A stretch of 64,000 bases of DNA from Atopobiaceae bacterium (GCA_022483015.1 JAKVOB010000001.1:1884902-1948901), one strand, 5' to 3'; positions 33,909-43,621 are shown, counted from the stretch's first letter. Notes: generated from the letters alone by a model not told the origin. Made by a program: numbers and translations.

Positions 33909-34749
33909 CAGCAGGCCCCCGCACGCTCGCATAGGCCGCGTCGGCACGCCGCACCGCATCAGGCCGTGCCTCCAGCAGACGCCCGAAGGCCTCCCCCACC
34001 TCGGCAGGCACGTCCACGTGAGCCAGGTAGCCCTTCCCGTTGGGGCCATAGCCTCCGGCATCGTCCGTGAGGCGTGGCACCTCTCCCATGAGGAGCTCCA
34101 GGTAGCGATCGACGTCCCACATGCCGAGCGGTGGGTCAGCGACGGCAAGGCCACCCTCCCCCACCACCACGCTGACCTCGTAGGTGGCAAAGCTCACCGG
34201 CGTCACGTCAGGGGCGAACCTGCGTAGGGTCGCATCCATGCGCCTCTGCATCGTGGCGTCCTGCGCCATGATGATGCTGCTGCAGGGCACGTCCCTCTCG
34301 CGAAGCAGGTCGAGGAGGCAGGTGACGTTGTTGCCGCAGTTGGTCGAGGAGCGCTCGAGCAGGTCGGGCTCGAGGCCATGGCGCGCCTCAAGATAGGCGG
34401 CGAAGACGTCGGCCTCGGGCGCGTCGTCGGCAAAGGTGACGTCGGGCGCGAGCTCGCGCACCCGGGAACGGAAGGTCTGGGTGGTGTGGCCGGCGCCCCC
34501 CGCGATGACATAGGTCCGTGCCACGTCGTCACGCATGGCCTGGGCCAGCACATCGCCCCCGGCAAGGATGCTCCCGCCGAAGAGGACCATCACGTCCGCC
34601 TGCCCGTGACCGAGGAGGCGGTCGAGGGCAGTCCGCGTGAGCTCGGGGACGTCACGCATCCCGAGGAAGCGTGCGAGCACGTTCATGTCATGTGCGGCAG
34701 AGGCGCGCCTCGAGGGCGTCATGGCCTCGCGCAAGGCCGAGGATGGCAT
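33901..34749 (-). CDS. YdcF/DUF218-family protein
   Basis: 282 residues. VMVLFGGSILAGGDVLAQAM, a polar nucleotide-like loop, TYVIAGGAGHTTQTF, then the SSTNCGNNVTCLLDLL and SIIMAQDATMQRRMDATLRR motifs follow the YdcF (DUF218) pattern. E. coli YdcF binds S-adenosylmethionine, and other members affect envelope biogenesis; the role here is unknown. There is no membrane segment. The start at 34749 has AAAGGGG upstream. It is convergent with the prepilin gene and divergent from the sensor cyclase. Confidence 0.85.
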   Translation of the reverse strand: MPSSALREAMTPSRRASAAHDMNVLARFLGMRDVPELTRTALDRLLGHGQADVMVLFGGSILAGGDVLAQAMRDDVARTYVIAGGAGHTTQTFRSRVRELAPDVTFADDAPEADVFAAYLEARHGLEPDLLERSSTNCGNNVTCLLDLLRERDVPCSSIIMAQDATMQRRMDATLRRFAPDVTPVSFATYEVSVVVGEGGLAVADPPLGMWDVDRYLELLMGEVPRLTDDAGGYGPNGKGYLAHVDVPAEVGEAFGRLLEARPDAVRRADAAYASVRGPAAT

Positions 34750-34946
34750 CAAGCCCCTTTCTCCGTAAGCGACGTCCCCATCATACGCGACCCCCGCACG
34801 GCCGCCCGACACTACCGTTTACCTGCCATCATGATGCCATCACCCGGCAGCTCGGCCGTAGCGTCCCGCACGCGTCGTATAGTCGCATAAAGAGGGTGGC
34901 GCATTCGTGTCTCGTACCCGCAGGACCCAGCCCGAGGGGAGGCAGC

Positions 34947-36323
34947 ATGCTCAAGAAGGTCTTCACGGCCATCCACAGGCATGTCTCCTTCGCCGCCATG
35001 GCCATCGTGATCTGCGCAGGCGCGCTCGGGCTCGTCACCTACTACTACACCTCCTATGCCAGCGCCCACAAGATGAGCCAGATCATCCTCAACAACGAGG
35101 CCCAGAGCCTCCAGCGCAGCACCGCACGCACCCTCGACCAGGTCTACTGGCTCGAGGGGCTCGTGATAGGCGCAGACGGCGACGACGTCGACCTCGAGGC
35201 GTCAGCCGCCCAGCTCCTCCACGGGACCCAGGTGGAGTACGTGCTCCTTGCCCCAGGAGGCATCGTGTCCGACGTCTACCCCTCCGACACCTACCAGAAC
35301 CTCCTCGGCCTCAACCTCTACGCGAAGGACCAGGACACCTCTGACGCCCAGAACACGCGTGATGCCATCACCACCGGACCCTACGGGCTCTCGAACGGCG
35401 ACAAGGTCATCTCGAGCACGCTATCGGTGTGGATTCCCAACAGCAGCGGCGTGAGCAAGCTCTGGGGGCTCGTCTCGGTCACCATCAACTACCCCAAGAC
35501 CATCGAGGCCGCGCTCTCGTCCACCATCGGCGAGGAGGGCTACGCCTACGAGATCTACCCGGCGAAGACCTCCTCCGACGACGTCGACATCACCGTGTCC
35601 AACGGCTACGAGGACGGCAACGACGAGGAGACGACCCAGTTCTTCCTGAACCATGCCGAGTTCGTCCTCAAGGCCTATCCCAAGTCGGGATGGGTCAACC
35701 TCGACGTCATCGAGTACGCCGCCATCGCCGTCCTGATCGCCTCGGTCGTGGTCGGCCTCATCGCCCGGCACGTCCAGAACCACCTCGCGACGCTCCGCAA
35801 GGACGCGCAGTTCGACGAGCTGACGGGGTTGCTCAACCGACGTGCCGCGATGGAGGACGTCGAGTCGATGCTCAAGAGCAACTCGTTCGAGACGGGCGCG
35901 TTCATGATGCTCGACCTCGACCACTTCAAGGACATCAACGACACCCTGGGCCACCAGGCGGGCGACACGGCCCTGAAGCACGCCGCCATCGTGCTCAAGA
36001 CCTGCTGCCGAAGCTCGGACATCACGGGACGCATCGGTGGTGACGAGTTCATCGCGTTCCTCTCGTGCGCCGACACCACCACCTTCGTCGAGGACCGCGC
36101 GCGGACGATCTGCGACACGATGCGCATCATGATGCCCGCCAAGGACGGGACCTCCGTGCCGCTCTCGTGCTCCATCGGCATCGCACGGATCCCCGAGGAT
36201 GGCACCACGCTCACCGAGCTCTACGAGCATGCCGATGCGGCACTCTATGCATGCAAGAAGGCCGGACGCGACTCGTTCTCCTTCTACGACGAGGACGTGG
36301 CGGACGACCGGGAATCACGCTAG
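34947..36323 (+). CDS. Membrane sensor diguanylate cyclase (extracytoplasmic sensor + GGDEF)
   Basis: 458 residues. A transmembrane helix at about 15-37 and another at about 247-270 enclose an extracytoplasmic sensor of CHASE/Cache type (STARTLDQVYWLEGLVIGAD through EEGYAYEIYP). The cytoplasmic GGDEF domain has LDLDHFKDINDTLGHQAGD and catalytic GGDEF at 364-368. An RSSD sits exactly five residues before the GGDEF, the inhibitory I-site, so product feedback is expected. GGGGAGG precedes the start at 34947. The next cyclase follows after 29 bp. Confidence 0.92.
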   Translation: MLKKVFTAIHRHVSFAAMAIVICAGALGLVTYYYTSYASAHKMSQIILNNEAQSLQRSTARTLDQVYWLEGLVIGADGDDVDLEASAAQLLHGTQVEYVLLAPGGIVSDVYPSDTYQNLLGLNLYAKDQDTSDAQNTRDAITTGPYGLSNGDKVISSTLSVWIPNSSGVSKLWGLVSVTINYPKTIEAALSSTIGEEGYAYEIYPAKTSSDDVDITVSNGYEDGNDEETTQFFLNHAEFVLKAYPKSGWVNLDVIEYAAIAVLIASVVVGLIARHVQNHLATLRKDAQFDELTGLLNRRAAMEDVESMLKSNSFETGAFMMLDLDHFKDINDTLGHQAGDTALKHAAIVLKTCCRSSDITGRIGGDEFIAFLSCADTTTFVEDRARTICDTMRIMMPAKDGTSVPLSCSIGIARIPEDGTTLTELYEHADAALYACKKAGRDSFSFYDEDVADDRESR

Positions 36324-36352
36324 ACAGGGTCATCGCAAGGAGGGGGTCACCT

Positions 36353-37243
36353 ATGGATGCCGTAGGATCTCTCGCGTACTTCAAGGAGCTGCTCGACGAG
36401 CAGCACATCACCTATGACTACGCGCGCCTCGTCGACCCGGTCACGCTGACCGTGCTCGAGCACGACGAGACCGGCATCGACTACCCCAAGGGAGACAAGC
36501 TGGCGCGGTACTGGTCCGAGGACACCGTGAGCGACACGTCGATGGCGCTCTATGCCTGGCGCAAGGGGAACACGATCTCACGCGTGGACGAGATCGCGGA
36601 CGGCAAGCGCATCGTCGTCATCGCGCTCCCCACGAGCGTGAGGGGACATGCCTATGTGGTGGAGCTCATCCGCAAGCTCGAGGGGCTGGCCTTCGGCAAG
36701 GGGATCCCGTTCCTCGAGGGCAAGGTCCTCATCGAGCAGCTCTCGCAGCTCGAGCACGCTGCCGTCCTCGACGACCTCACCGGGCTGTTCAACCGCGCCT
36801 ACCTCTATCGCACCTTCCGTCAGGAGGTCGCATCGGCACGCGAGAAGGATAGGCCCCTCTCGGTGGTGTTCATAGACATCGACCACTTCAAGCAGGTCAA
36901 TGACACCTACGGCCACCTGACAGGCGACAAGGTCATCGCCACGACGGCGCATCGCATCCAGGACGAGGTCAGGGTCGGGTCGGACTGGGTCGCACGCTAT
37001 GGCGGCGACGAGTTCTTCATATGCCTGAGGGGTGCCGACGGAGCGGCCGCCAAGGCCTGCGCCAAGCGGATCTGCGATGCCTTCAGGGACAACCCCATCC
37101 AGGTGGGCGAGCGCGCGCTCGACGTGACGGTCTCTTGCGGCGTGGCCACCCTCACCGACGACGACATGACCGGCGACGCACTCATCGAGTTCGCGGACGA
37201 GCGCATGTACCAGCAGAAGGAGGCAGGGCGCACCAGCGCGTGA
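36353..37243 (+). CDS. Soluble diguanylate cyclase (GGDEF)
   Basis: 296 residues with no membrane segment. The first 120 residues form an uncharacterised domain (EHDETGIDYPKGDKLARYW...), then a short coiled linker QLSQLEHAAVLDDLTGLFNR and a GGDEF domain with FIDIDHFKQVNDTYGHLTGD and GGDEF at 217-221. The I-site position reads VGSD instead of RxxD, so feedback inhibition is probably missing, unlike the partner upstream. AAGGAGG before ATG 36353 is strong. Likely co-transcribed with the membrane cyclase; the convergent HD-GYP gene ends four bases away. Confidence 0.9.
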   Translation: MDAVGSLAYFKELLDEQHITYDYARLVDPVTLTVLEHDETGIDYPKGDKLARYWSEDTVSDTSMALYAWRKGNTISRVDEIADGKRIVVIALPTSVRGHAYVVELIRKLEGLAFGKGIPFLEGKVLIEQLSQLEHAAVLDDLTGLFNRAYLYRTFRQEVASAREKDRPLSVVFIDIDHFKQVNDTYGHLTGDKVIATTAHRIQDEVRVGSDWVARYGGDEFFICLRGADGAAAKACAKRICDAFRDNPIQVGERALDVTVSCGVATLTDDDMTGDALIEFADERMYQQKEAGRTSA

Positions 37244-37246
37244 GGC

Positions 37247-38503
37247 TCAGATGAGGTCGCGGGACCCCACGAGCGTGCGGGCCGCGCCGAAGCGGTCGTC
37301 GATGTCCTCGACGATCCTGCCGTCGATCTTGCCCTGGTCGACCATGCCCCTCATGATCTCGAGGGTCCTCGCATGCGTGAGGCCTGGCTTGTAGGGGCGC
37401 TCCTCGGTGAGGGCCTGGTAGATGTCGATGCAGGCCATGAGGCGCTCGAGGCCGTTGAGCTCGTAGCCGTGCTTGCCGAAGGGATAGCCCGAGCCGTCGA
37501 GCTTCTCGTGGTGGAAGGACGCCCAGCGGGAGAGGTCCTCGAAGCCACGTACCTGCGAGAGGATCTGCCACGAGTACCAGGCATGGTTCTGGATGTAGAC
37601 GTACTCCTCGCTGGTGAGCTTGGCGGGCTTCTCGAGCACGTCGCGGTCGATGACGAGCTTGCCGATGTCATGGAGGGCGCCCGCCAGGTAGTACTCCGAC
37701 TCGATGCGGGCACCCAGGCGATAATAGTGGGCCATGTCCCGGGCCTTCTCGGCGATGCCCATGCTATGGCTCGAGGTGAAGCGCGACTTGTAGTCGGTGA
37801 TGCGTGCGAAGATGACGGCCAGCCCCGTGAGCTCCTTGCCCGTGTACTCGCGCATGACATCGGGAATCGACGAGCGGAGCAGGTCGGGGATCCTGTCGTT
37901 GCGCAGGGTCGAGAGCGAGAGGTAGTCCATCCTCGCCGTGAAGGCATCCACGACCTTGGGCGTGAAGAACCTCCCCCGCTGCTGCGAGAGCATCTGGGTG
38001 AGCCTCTCGTACTTCTTGGGGGTCATGGACGAGAGGTCGCAGGTGACGTCCAGGACGTCCGTCAGATGGATGATCTGGGCATAGAGCGGGGTCTGCTCGG
38101 CCGGGACCTTGAAGGGACCCGTGCCGTCGGCGTTCTCGTGGTGATAGAGGATGACGTCCTCGATCCGCGAGTAGAACGGCATCTCGGACACGTTCCGCTC
38201 GCCGAAGCTGCAGTGGGGCCGGAGGTCGATGACGGCCGTGCCCGAAGGACCCCGCGAGCCGAGGATGTCGTTGCCAGCCTGGTACTCCGAGGTGATGTAC
38301 TCGGTGAGGGCGTTGTCATGCAGGGCGGCCGCACACGCGAGGTCGACGAGCTGGATGCCGTCAAGCCCAAGGCCCCGCCCCACCTGGACGGACAGGTAGG
38401 CGACGCGACGCGAATGGTAGGGCGTGGCACCCACCAGCTCGCCCTCGACCGCATCGAGGGCATATGAGAGCGCAAAGAGCAGGTCCGGCATGCTGATCTT
38501 CAT
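37247..38503 (-). CDS. Protein with two HD-GYP-like domains (c-di-GMP phosphodiesterase candidate)
   Basis: 418 residues carrying two HD-type domains. The second is canonical: GALHDIGKLVID near residue 275 and HHEKLDGSGYPFG near residue 334. The first has LHDNALTEYI near residue 62 and HHENADGTGPF near residue 121, a variant with GTGPF for GYP. HD-GYP proteins hydrolyse c-di-GMP to pGpG or GMP at a di- or tri-iron site. Placed tail-to-tail with two cyclase genes, it is the obvious opposing enzyme. The start at 38503 has GGGAGG. The first domain may be regulatory if its metal site is incomplete. Confidence 0.9.
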   Translation of the reverse strand: MKISMPDLLFALSYALDAVEGELVGATPYHSRRVAYLSVQVGRGLGLDGIQLVDLACAAALHDNALTEYITSEYQAGNDILGSRGPSGTAVIDLRPHCSFGERNVSEMPFYSRIEDVILYHHENADGTGPFKVPAEQTPLYAQIIHLTDVLDVTCDLSSMTPKKYERLTQMLSQQRGRFFTPKVVDAFTARMDYLSLSTLRNDRIPDLLRSSIPDVMREYTGKELTGLAVIFARITDYKSRFTSSHSMGIAEKARDMAHYYRLGARIESEYYLAGALHDIGKLVIDRDVLEKPAKLTSEEYVYIQNHAWYSWQILSQVRGFEDLSRWASFHHEKLDGSGYPFGKHGYELNGLERLMACIDIYQALTEERPYKPGLTHARTLEIMRGMVDQGKIDGRIVEDIDDRFGAARTLVGSRDLI

Positions 38504-38692
38504 GGACGCCCTCCCCTTCTGAAACGGCAGTTATATGGTACCCACTAATTCCCTCATCGCCTGTGGCGACTCGTGGGGCGACGTTTGCCGAACGCTTGCC
38601 ACCTCCCCCCCAGCCGCTCGTGGTGCAAAAGGCATTCTGGGGATACGATGGGTGCGAGCTTCCGCGTCTGCCACCGAGGGAGGTCGACACGC

Positions 38693-41458
38693 ATGAGGAC
38701 GCCTAGGACCCTTGCCATGGTCGTGCTTGCCTTCCTTGCGGCCTGCCTCTCGCTCGTCTGCGGTCCCGCGACATGCGCGCAGGCGGCCGAGGCCACGTCA
38801 TCCACGGACATGCCTCGCGTGCTCTACCTCAGCTCCTATGCCTATGAGTGGGAGAGCGTCCCTACGAAGCTCGATGCCGCACGAGAGACGCTGGGCGACG
38901 ACGCCCTCATCAACTACGTGTTCATGGACACCAAGCGCCGCACCTACGACGAGGCCGTCGGCGAGACCTACGCCAACGTCAAGGACCGCGAGGACGAGGC
39001 CGGGCCCTATGACTACGTGATGGCCGCGGACGACGATGCCCTCACGTTCGTCCTCCAGTACCGCGACGAGCTGTTTGCCGACGTGCCGGTGGTCTTCGAG
39101 GGGATCAACGACATGCATCTGGCAAACGAGGCCGCCACGGACCCGCTCATCACCGGCATCCGCGAGACCTTCCCCCTGGTCGACACCATCAAGCTTGCCA
39201 CGAGCCTCTACCCTGACGCGACCCACGTGCTCGGCATCACGGACGAGTCCGTCTCGGGCATCGGCTCGACCGAGCAGTTCGATGCCGCCTCGAACTCCTT
39301 CCCGGGGCTCACCTTCGAGACCCTCGACTGCTCGACGATGACCCAGGACCAGATCGCCGCCGAGCTCGAGAGCCGGGGCAAGGAGACAATACCGGTCCTG
39401 CTCATGATGACGACCGACGCCGACGGTAACCACTTCACCAGCACGGAGGCCGTGAGGTTCCTCTCGTCACACGTGAGCGTCCCCATCTTCAAGGGCGACG
39501 AGCTCGGCATCGGCGAGGGGATACTCGGCGGCATGGTCGTCTCGTACTCGACCATGTCGACCCAGGCCTCGCAGATCGTGCTCGACCTCATCAACGGCAC
39601 CGACATCAGCACCATCCCCGTACGCGACGCGACCGTGTCGTGCATCCTCGACAAGGACGTCATGGACGCCTATGGCATCTCGAAGACCCAGGTCGAGGCT
39701 GTCGAGGGGACCTCGGTCACCTACGTCAACGACGAACCGAGCATCCTCGACCGCTACGGCACCGTCCTCATACCCATGGGCATCGTCATCCTCGTCCTGG
39801 CGGCGAGTCTCGTCATCGCCCACCTGTCGGCGCTGAGGCGCAAGCACTACATGGCCGAGATCGACGAGCGCGACCTCATGCTCAACAGCCTCCTCGACAA
39901 CCTGCCGGGAGGGGTGGTCGTCTACCGCAGCGACGCTCACGGCATCACGCCCACCTACTACAGCGAGGGCATGGTCAAGCTGACCGGCCTCACGAAGGAG
40001 AGCTACGCAGAGACGATCGCCGAGGAGGGGGAAGGTACCTCCGACACGAGCAAGGACCTCGCATTCCTCACCGAGAGGCTCCGGGATTCCGCGATGAGGG
40101 ACGAGTCGCTGAACCTCAGGTGGCGCCTCCGCAGGAAGGACGGCATCACCGTCTGGTCGCTCCTCTCGGCCGTCTTCATGCGCATGGAAGGCGACGCCAC
40201 CGTCTACTACGCCGTCTTCGTCGACATCTCCGCCTCCGTGCTCGCCCACGACCGGGAGCTCGAGGCCCAGAGGTCCGACGCCGCGAACGAGGCCAAGACG
40301 CAGTTCCTCTCGACTGTGAGCCACGACATGCGCACACCGCTCAACGGCATGCTAGGCCTCTGCGAGCTCATGCTCGAGCGGGATGTGGACGAGGCCACCC
40401 GCCAGGACCTCGTGCAGCTCGACAGCGCCGGGCACTACCTGCTCGACCTCATCAACGACACCCTCGACATGAGCAAGATCGAGAGCGGTCGGCTCGAGCT
40501 GCATCCCAACGTGTGCAGCGGGAAGGAGGTGCTCGAGGGCGCCCTCAAGCTCCTCGCCCCCAGCATCACCAAGAAGGCGCTCCGCGTCGCCGTGCACACC
40601 GAGGGCGTCCCGTGGGACACGCTCTATGTCGACTCCAGCCGCATCCAGCAGCTCATCGTCAACATCGTCGGCAACGCGATCAAGTTCACGCCCGCGGGAG
40701 GGTCGATCGACCTCACGGTCGATCACCTCAGCTCCGCCGATGGCGTCCTCCATGACCGATTCACCGTGACCGACACCGGCATCGGCATGAGCGAGGAGTT
40801 CCTCCCCCACCTGTTCGACCCGTTCGCCCAGGAGAGCCAGGGCGGCAACACCTCCAACAACGGCACGGGCCTGGGGATGCCGATCTCAAAGCAGATCGTG
40901 ACCCTCATGGGCGGTACGATATCGGCCACGAGCAGGCTGGGACACGGCACATGCGTGACCGCGACCCTCGACCTCCCCCTGGCGACACCCGAGCAGATCG
41001 CCGCCAAGGAGAAGGAGCGAGGCGGCACGGACGGCACAGGTCCCAGCCTCGCCGGGAGGCGGATCCTCGTGGTGGAGGACAATGCGCTGAACGCCAAGAT
41101 CGCCAAGAAGCTGCTCGAGAACCAGGGCGCCGCCGTCGAGCTGGCCGCAAACGGCCAGCTCGGCCTCGATGCGTTCACAACCTCCGAGCCAGGCCACTTT
41201 GACGCCATCCTCATGGACTACCGCATGCCCATCATGGACGGGCTCGAGGCGACGAGGCGCATCCGCTCGTCGGACCACGCACAGGCGGCCACCATCCCCA
41301 TCGTGGCGATGACGGCAGACGCCTTCGGCCAGGAGGACGACGTGACCAAGGAGGCAGGCTTCGACGCCTTCCTCACCAAGCCCATCGACATCCGCGAGCT
41401 CGTCTCCACGATCAACGAGCTCGTCGAAGGCACCGGGAGCCGCCCGCGGCAGCCCTAG
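38693..41458 (+). CDS. Hybrid sensor histidine kinase with ABC-substrate-binding-like sensor
   Basis: 921 residues. Order: signal peptide (about 1-31), extracytoplasmic domain like ABC substrate-binding proteins of the PF04392 type (VLYLSSYAYEWESVPTKLDA onward, to about 345), one transmembrane helix (about 356-379), PAS domain (about 400-510), HisKA with SHDMRTPLNG and phospho-acceptor His544, HATPase (IVGNAIKFTPAGG, TDTGIGMS, GTGLGMPIS), and a C-terminal receiver with Asp842 (ILMDYRMP). No separate response regulator adjoins it, so phosphate may flow to an Hpt or DNA-binding regulator elsewhere. Start at 38693 behind GGGAGG. Ligand unknown. Its stop overlaps the convergent efflux gene by four bases. 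Confidence 0.93.
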   Translation: MRTPRTLAMVVLAFLAACLSLVCGPATCAQAAEATSSTDMPRVLYLSSYAYEWESVPTKLDAARETLGDDALINYVFMDTKRRTYDEAVGETYANVKDREDEAGPYDYVMAADDDALTFVLQYRDELFADVPVVFEGINDMHLANEAATDPLITGIRETFPLVDTIKLATSLYPDATHVLGITDESVSGIGSTEQFDAASNSFPGLTFETLDCSTMTQDQIAAELESRGKETIPVLLMMTTDADGNHFTSTEAVRFLSSHVSVPIFKGDELGIGEGILGGMVVSYSTMSTQASQIVLDLINGTDISTIPVRDATVSCILDKDVMDAYGISKTQVEAVEGTSVTYVNDEPSILDRYGTVLIPMGIVILVLAASLVIAHLSALRRKHYMAEIDERDLMLNSLLDNLPGGVVVYRSDAHGITPTYYSEGMVKLTGLTKESYAETIAEEGEGTSDTSKDLAFLTERLRDSAMRDESLNLRWRLRRKDGITVWSLLSAVFMRMEGDATVYYAVFVDISASVLAHDRELEAQRSDAANEAKTQFLSTVSHDMRTPLNGMLGLCELMLERDVDEATRQDLVQLDSAGHYLLDLINDTLDMSKIESGRLELHPNVCSGKEVLEGALKLLAPSITKKALRVAVHTEGVPWDTLYVDSSRIQQLIVNIVGNAIKFTPAGGSIDLTVDHLSSADGVLHDRFTVTDTGIGMSEEFLPHLFDPFAQESQGGNTSNNGTGLGMPISKQIVTLMGGTISATSRLGHGTCVTATLDLPLATPEQIAAKEKERGGTDGTGPSLAGRRILVVEDNALNAKIAKKLLENQGAAVELAANGQLGLDAFTTSEPGHFDAILMDYRMPIMDGLEATRRIRSSDHAQAATIPIVAMTADAFGQEDDVTKEAGFDAFLTKPIDIRELVSTINELVEGTGSRPRQP

Positions 41459-42669
41459 AGGCCCTTCACCTTGATGCCGGACCTCAGCAGCCAGACCCAG
41501 CCCGCCAGGGCCGCTCCCATGGACACGACGATGATGATGCCCAGGCCCGTGATGTAGTCCGGCCAGGGCAGCTGCGAGAGCAGCATGCCGACGCATCCCA
41601 CGGCGGTGCATACGAAGTTGATGGTCGACGATGCCGTCCCTGCACCATCGTCTGCCTGCGAGAGCAGGATGTTGACCGAGAGGGGCCTCACGGCCGCCTC
41701 GCATACGGCAAAGACGAGGAACGGGATGCAGAAGGCAAGCGGCGCGATGTGGCCGAAGGCCAGCATGGCAACCCCCGCCACCACGGACGCCCCCATCAGG
41801 CCGCCCAGGAACTGCCGCGGTCGCATCACCCGAGACGCGACCTCCCAGCTGAACGGTCCCAGCGCCGTGAAGAGCGCCACGACCGAGAAGTACAGGCTGT
41901 AGCCCATCTCGGAAAGGCCGAAGTAGGTGATGTAGATGTAGCTCGCGACCGAGATGTAGGCCATGAACCCCACGTTGTAGAGGCTCATGACGAGCAGGAA
42001 GGAGGTGAACCCCCTGTCCGAGAGGGTCTGCCTGAACAAGGCGACCGTGCCAGCACCAGACCCGGTCGCTCGCGACCCCTCAGGCAGCGTCTCATCGAAG
42101 AGCAGCGAGAAGACGCAGCAGGCCGCCCCTATGCAGGTGAGGGCCCAGAAGGTCATGTGCCAGCTGAAGGCCGAGACGATGAAGGCACCCAGGATGGGGG
42201 CCACCACCGGCCCCACGATGAACATGAGCTGGATGAACGAGAGCGCGAGCTGGCGCCTCTGGGGGACGATGGCATCCTTGGCGATGCTGTTGGTCATGGA
42301 GTCGGCGGCCCCCGCCCCCAGAGCCTGGATGATGCGCGCCAGGATGAGGACCTCGATGGTGGGCGACAGCGCACAGAGCGCGGCACCGAGCGTGTAGGCG
42401 ATGAGGCCGCCCACGAGCACCGGCTTGCGCCCACGCCGGTCGGAGAGCGGCCCGAAGACGAGGAGCCCGATCGCGAAGAAGAGGTAATAGCCGACCAGGG
42501 TGAGGTTGACCATCCCCTCCGTGGTATCGAGGTGCTCGGCCATGTGCGGGATCGCCGGCGTGTACATGTCGAGCGAGAGCGGCATCACGAGCGAGGTGCA
42601 GACCAGCAGGGCCAAGAGCCCCCTGTGTCCAAGCCTGTGCTGTGGCTCGAGCAGCCATGTGTCCTGCAT
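41455..42669 (-). CDS. MFS drug-resistance transporter (Bcr/CflA type)
   Basis: 404 residues with twelve hydrophobic segments. PLSLDMYTPAIPHMAEHL in the first helix and FGPLSDRRGRKPVLVGGL (the MFS motif A) near residue 72 are typical of the Bcr/CflA subfamily, proton-linked exporters of drugs or sulfonamide and peptide metabolites. The ATG at 42669 has GGAGGG about ten bases upstream. It is divergent from a MerR regulator, with a 23-bp dyad and a 19-bp-spaced promoter between, so it is probably induced by a compound sensed by that regulator. Confidence 0.92.
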   Translation of the reverse strand: MQDTWLLEPQHRLGHRGLLALLVCTSLVMPLSLDMYTPAIPHMAEHLDTTEGMVNLTLVGYYLFFAIGLLVFGPLSDRRGRKPVLVGGLIAYTLGAALCALSPTIEVLILARIIQALGAGAADSMTNSIAKDAIVPQRRQLALSFIQLMFIVGPVVAPILGAFIVSAFSWHMTFWALTCIGAACCVFSLLFDETLPEGSRATGSGAGTVALFRQTLSDRGFTSFLLVMSLYNVGFMAYISVASYIYITYFGLSEMGYSLYFSVVALFTALGPFSWEVASRVMRPRQFLGGLMGASVVAGVAMLAFGHIAPLAFCIPFLVFAVCEAAVRPLSVNILLSQADDGAGTASSTINFVCTAVGCVGMLLSQLPWPDYITGLGIIIVVSMGAALAGWVWLLRSGIKVKGL

Positions 42670-42711
42670 GATGCGATTCCCTCCGGTCGTCGGTACGGTC
42701 AGCGGCCATAA

Positions 42712-42741
42712 GGCTAGACTATCCCCTAAGGGGAGAGTCAA
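42712..42741 (-). promoter_or_regulatory. MerR-type promoter and operator for the efflux gene
   Basis: A 23-bp dyad at 42717-42739 (GACTATCCCCT-A-AGGGGAGAGTC, 10 of 11 arm pairs) lies inside a minus-strand promoter TTGACT (-35, 42736-42741) and TAGCCT (-10, 42711-42716 region) separated by 19 bases. The over-long spacer with a central dyad is the classical MerR target. Confidence 0.72.
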
Positions 42742-42757
42742 CGAGAGCGAGGGGACG

Positions 42758-43621
42758 ATGAGCGAAGTCACTGGGACCAGCAGGGGCGAGGGCCTCCTCT
42801 CGATCGGTGAGGTCTCTCGCATGAAGGGCGTCGGCGTGAAGGCGCTCCGCCACTACGAGCGCATCGGCATCCTCACACCGGCCTACGTGAACCCTGCGAC
42901 CGGGTACCGCTACTACTCTATGGGGCAGATGCCCACGGTCGACGTCATCGTCGTATGCGTCGACCTCGGGATTCCCCTGGCGCGGGTCAGGGAGTGCCAG
43001 CGCTCCGACGGCTCCCTCGACGCCGAGAGGCTCTTCTCGAGCAGCCTGGCACCCGCACGGGAACGCATACGCAAGGCGCAGCTCGCCCTGGAATCGCTCG
43101 AGGCATGCGAGGCCCATGTGGAGCACGAGGCCCACGCACGGGATGCGACCGCCCCCTACCGCCAGGAGATCGAGGGCACTTGGCTGATCGCGACGGCTTG
43201 GAGCTGTGACGAGTTCGACGCCCGCCGCTATGCCGCAGCCGTGACCCTGCTCACGCAGTTCGCACGTGACCACGGGCTCGCGCCGTTGGCGCGGCAGGGA
43301 ATCGTGTCCAACGCGACCATGACGGCCGGTACGGCTCGAATGGGAACGGGTTGGTCGGTGGTCCTCGAGGCGACAGGGCTCCCGGGCGAGAGGCACCAGT
43401 CGCTCCTGGGTCGCAGGGGTCAGGAGGTGCTGCTGCTCCGCCTTCCTGCCAGGACCTACGAGGCTCGTCGCGTGAGGGCTGCCACCTTGGGGAGGTGCTT
43501 CTCGGCCGCGCTGGCGCAGGTTCAGGACCGGGTCGACGAGCCGACGCTCGTGCTCGAGTCATGGGGGTTCGGCAACGGCACGCAGGAGAGCTGCTGCGAG
43601 GTGCTGACGGAGGCGCGGTGA
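42758..43621 (+). CDS. MerR-family regulator with effector domain
   Basis: 287 residues. The N-terminal MerR winged helix reads LLSIGEVSRMKGVGVKALRH then YERIGILTPAYVNPATGYRY, followed by the linker helix and a C-terminal GyrI/BmrR-like effector domain in the last 130 residues. Such proteins bind drugs and activate efflux genes. Its own start at 42758 follows GAGGGG, 88 bp from the divergent transporter start. Regulation of that transporter is inferred from the shared operator. Confidence 0.88.
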   Translation: MSEVTGTSRGEGLLSIGEVSRMKGVGVKALRHYERIGILTPAYVNPATGYRYYSMGQMPTVDVIVVCVDLGIPLARVRECQRSDGSLDAERLFSSSLAPARERIRKAQLALESLEACEAHVEHEAHARDATAPYRQEIEGTWLIATAWSCDEFDARRYAAAVTLLTQFARDHGLAPLARQGIVSNATMTAGTARMGTGWSVVLEATGLPGERHQSLLGRRGQEVLLLRLPARTYEARRVRAATLGRCFSAALAQVQDRVDEPTLVLESWGFGNGTQESCCEVLTEAR

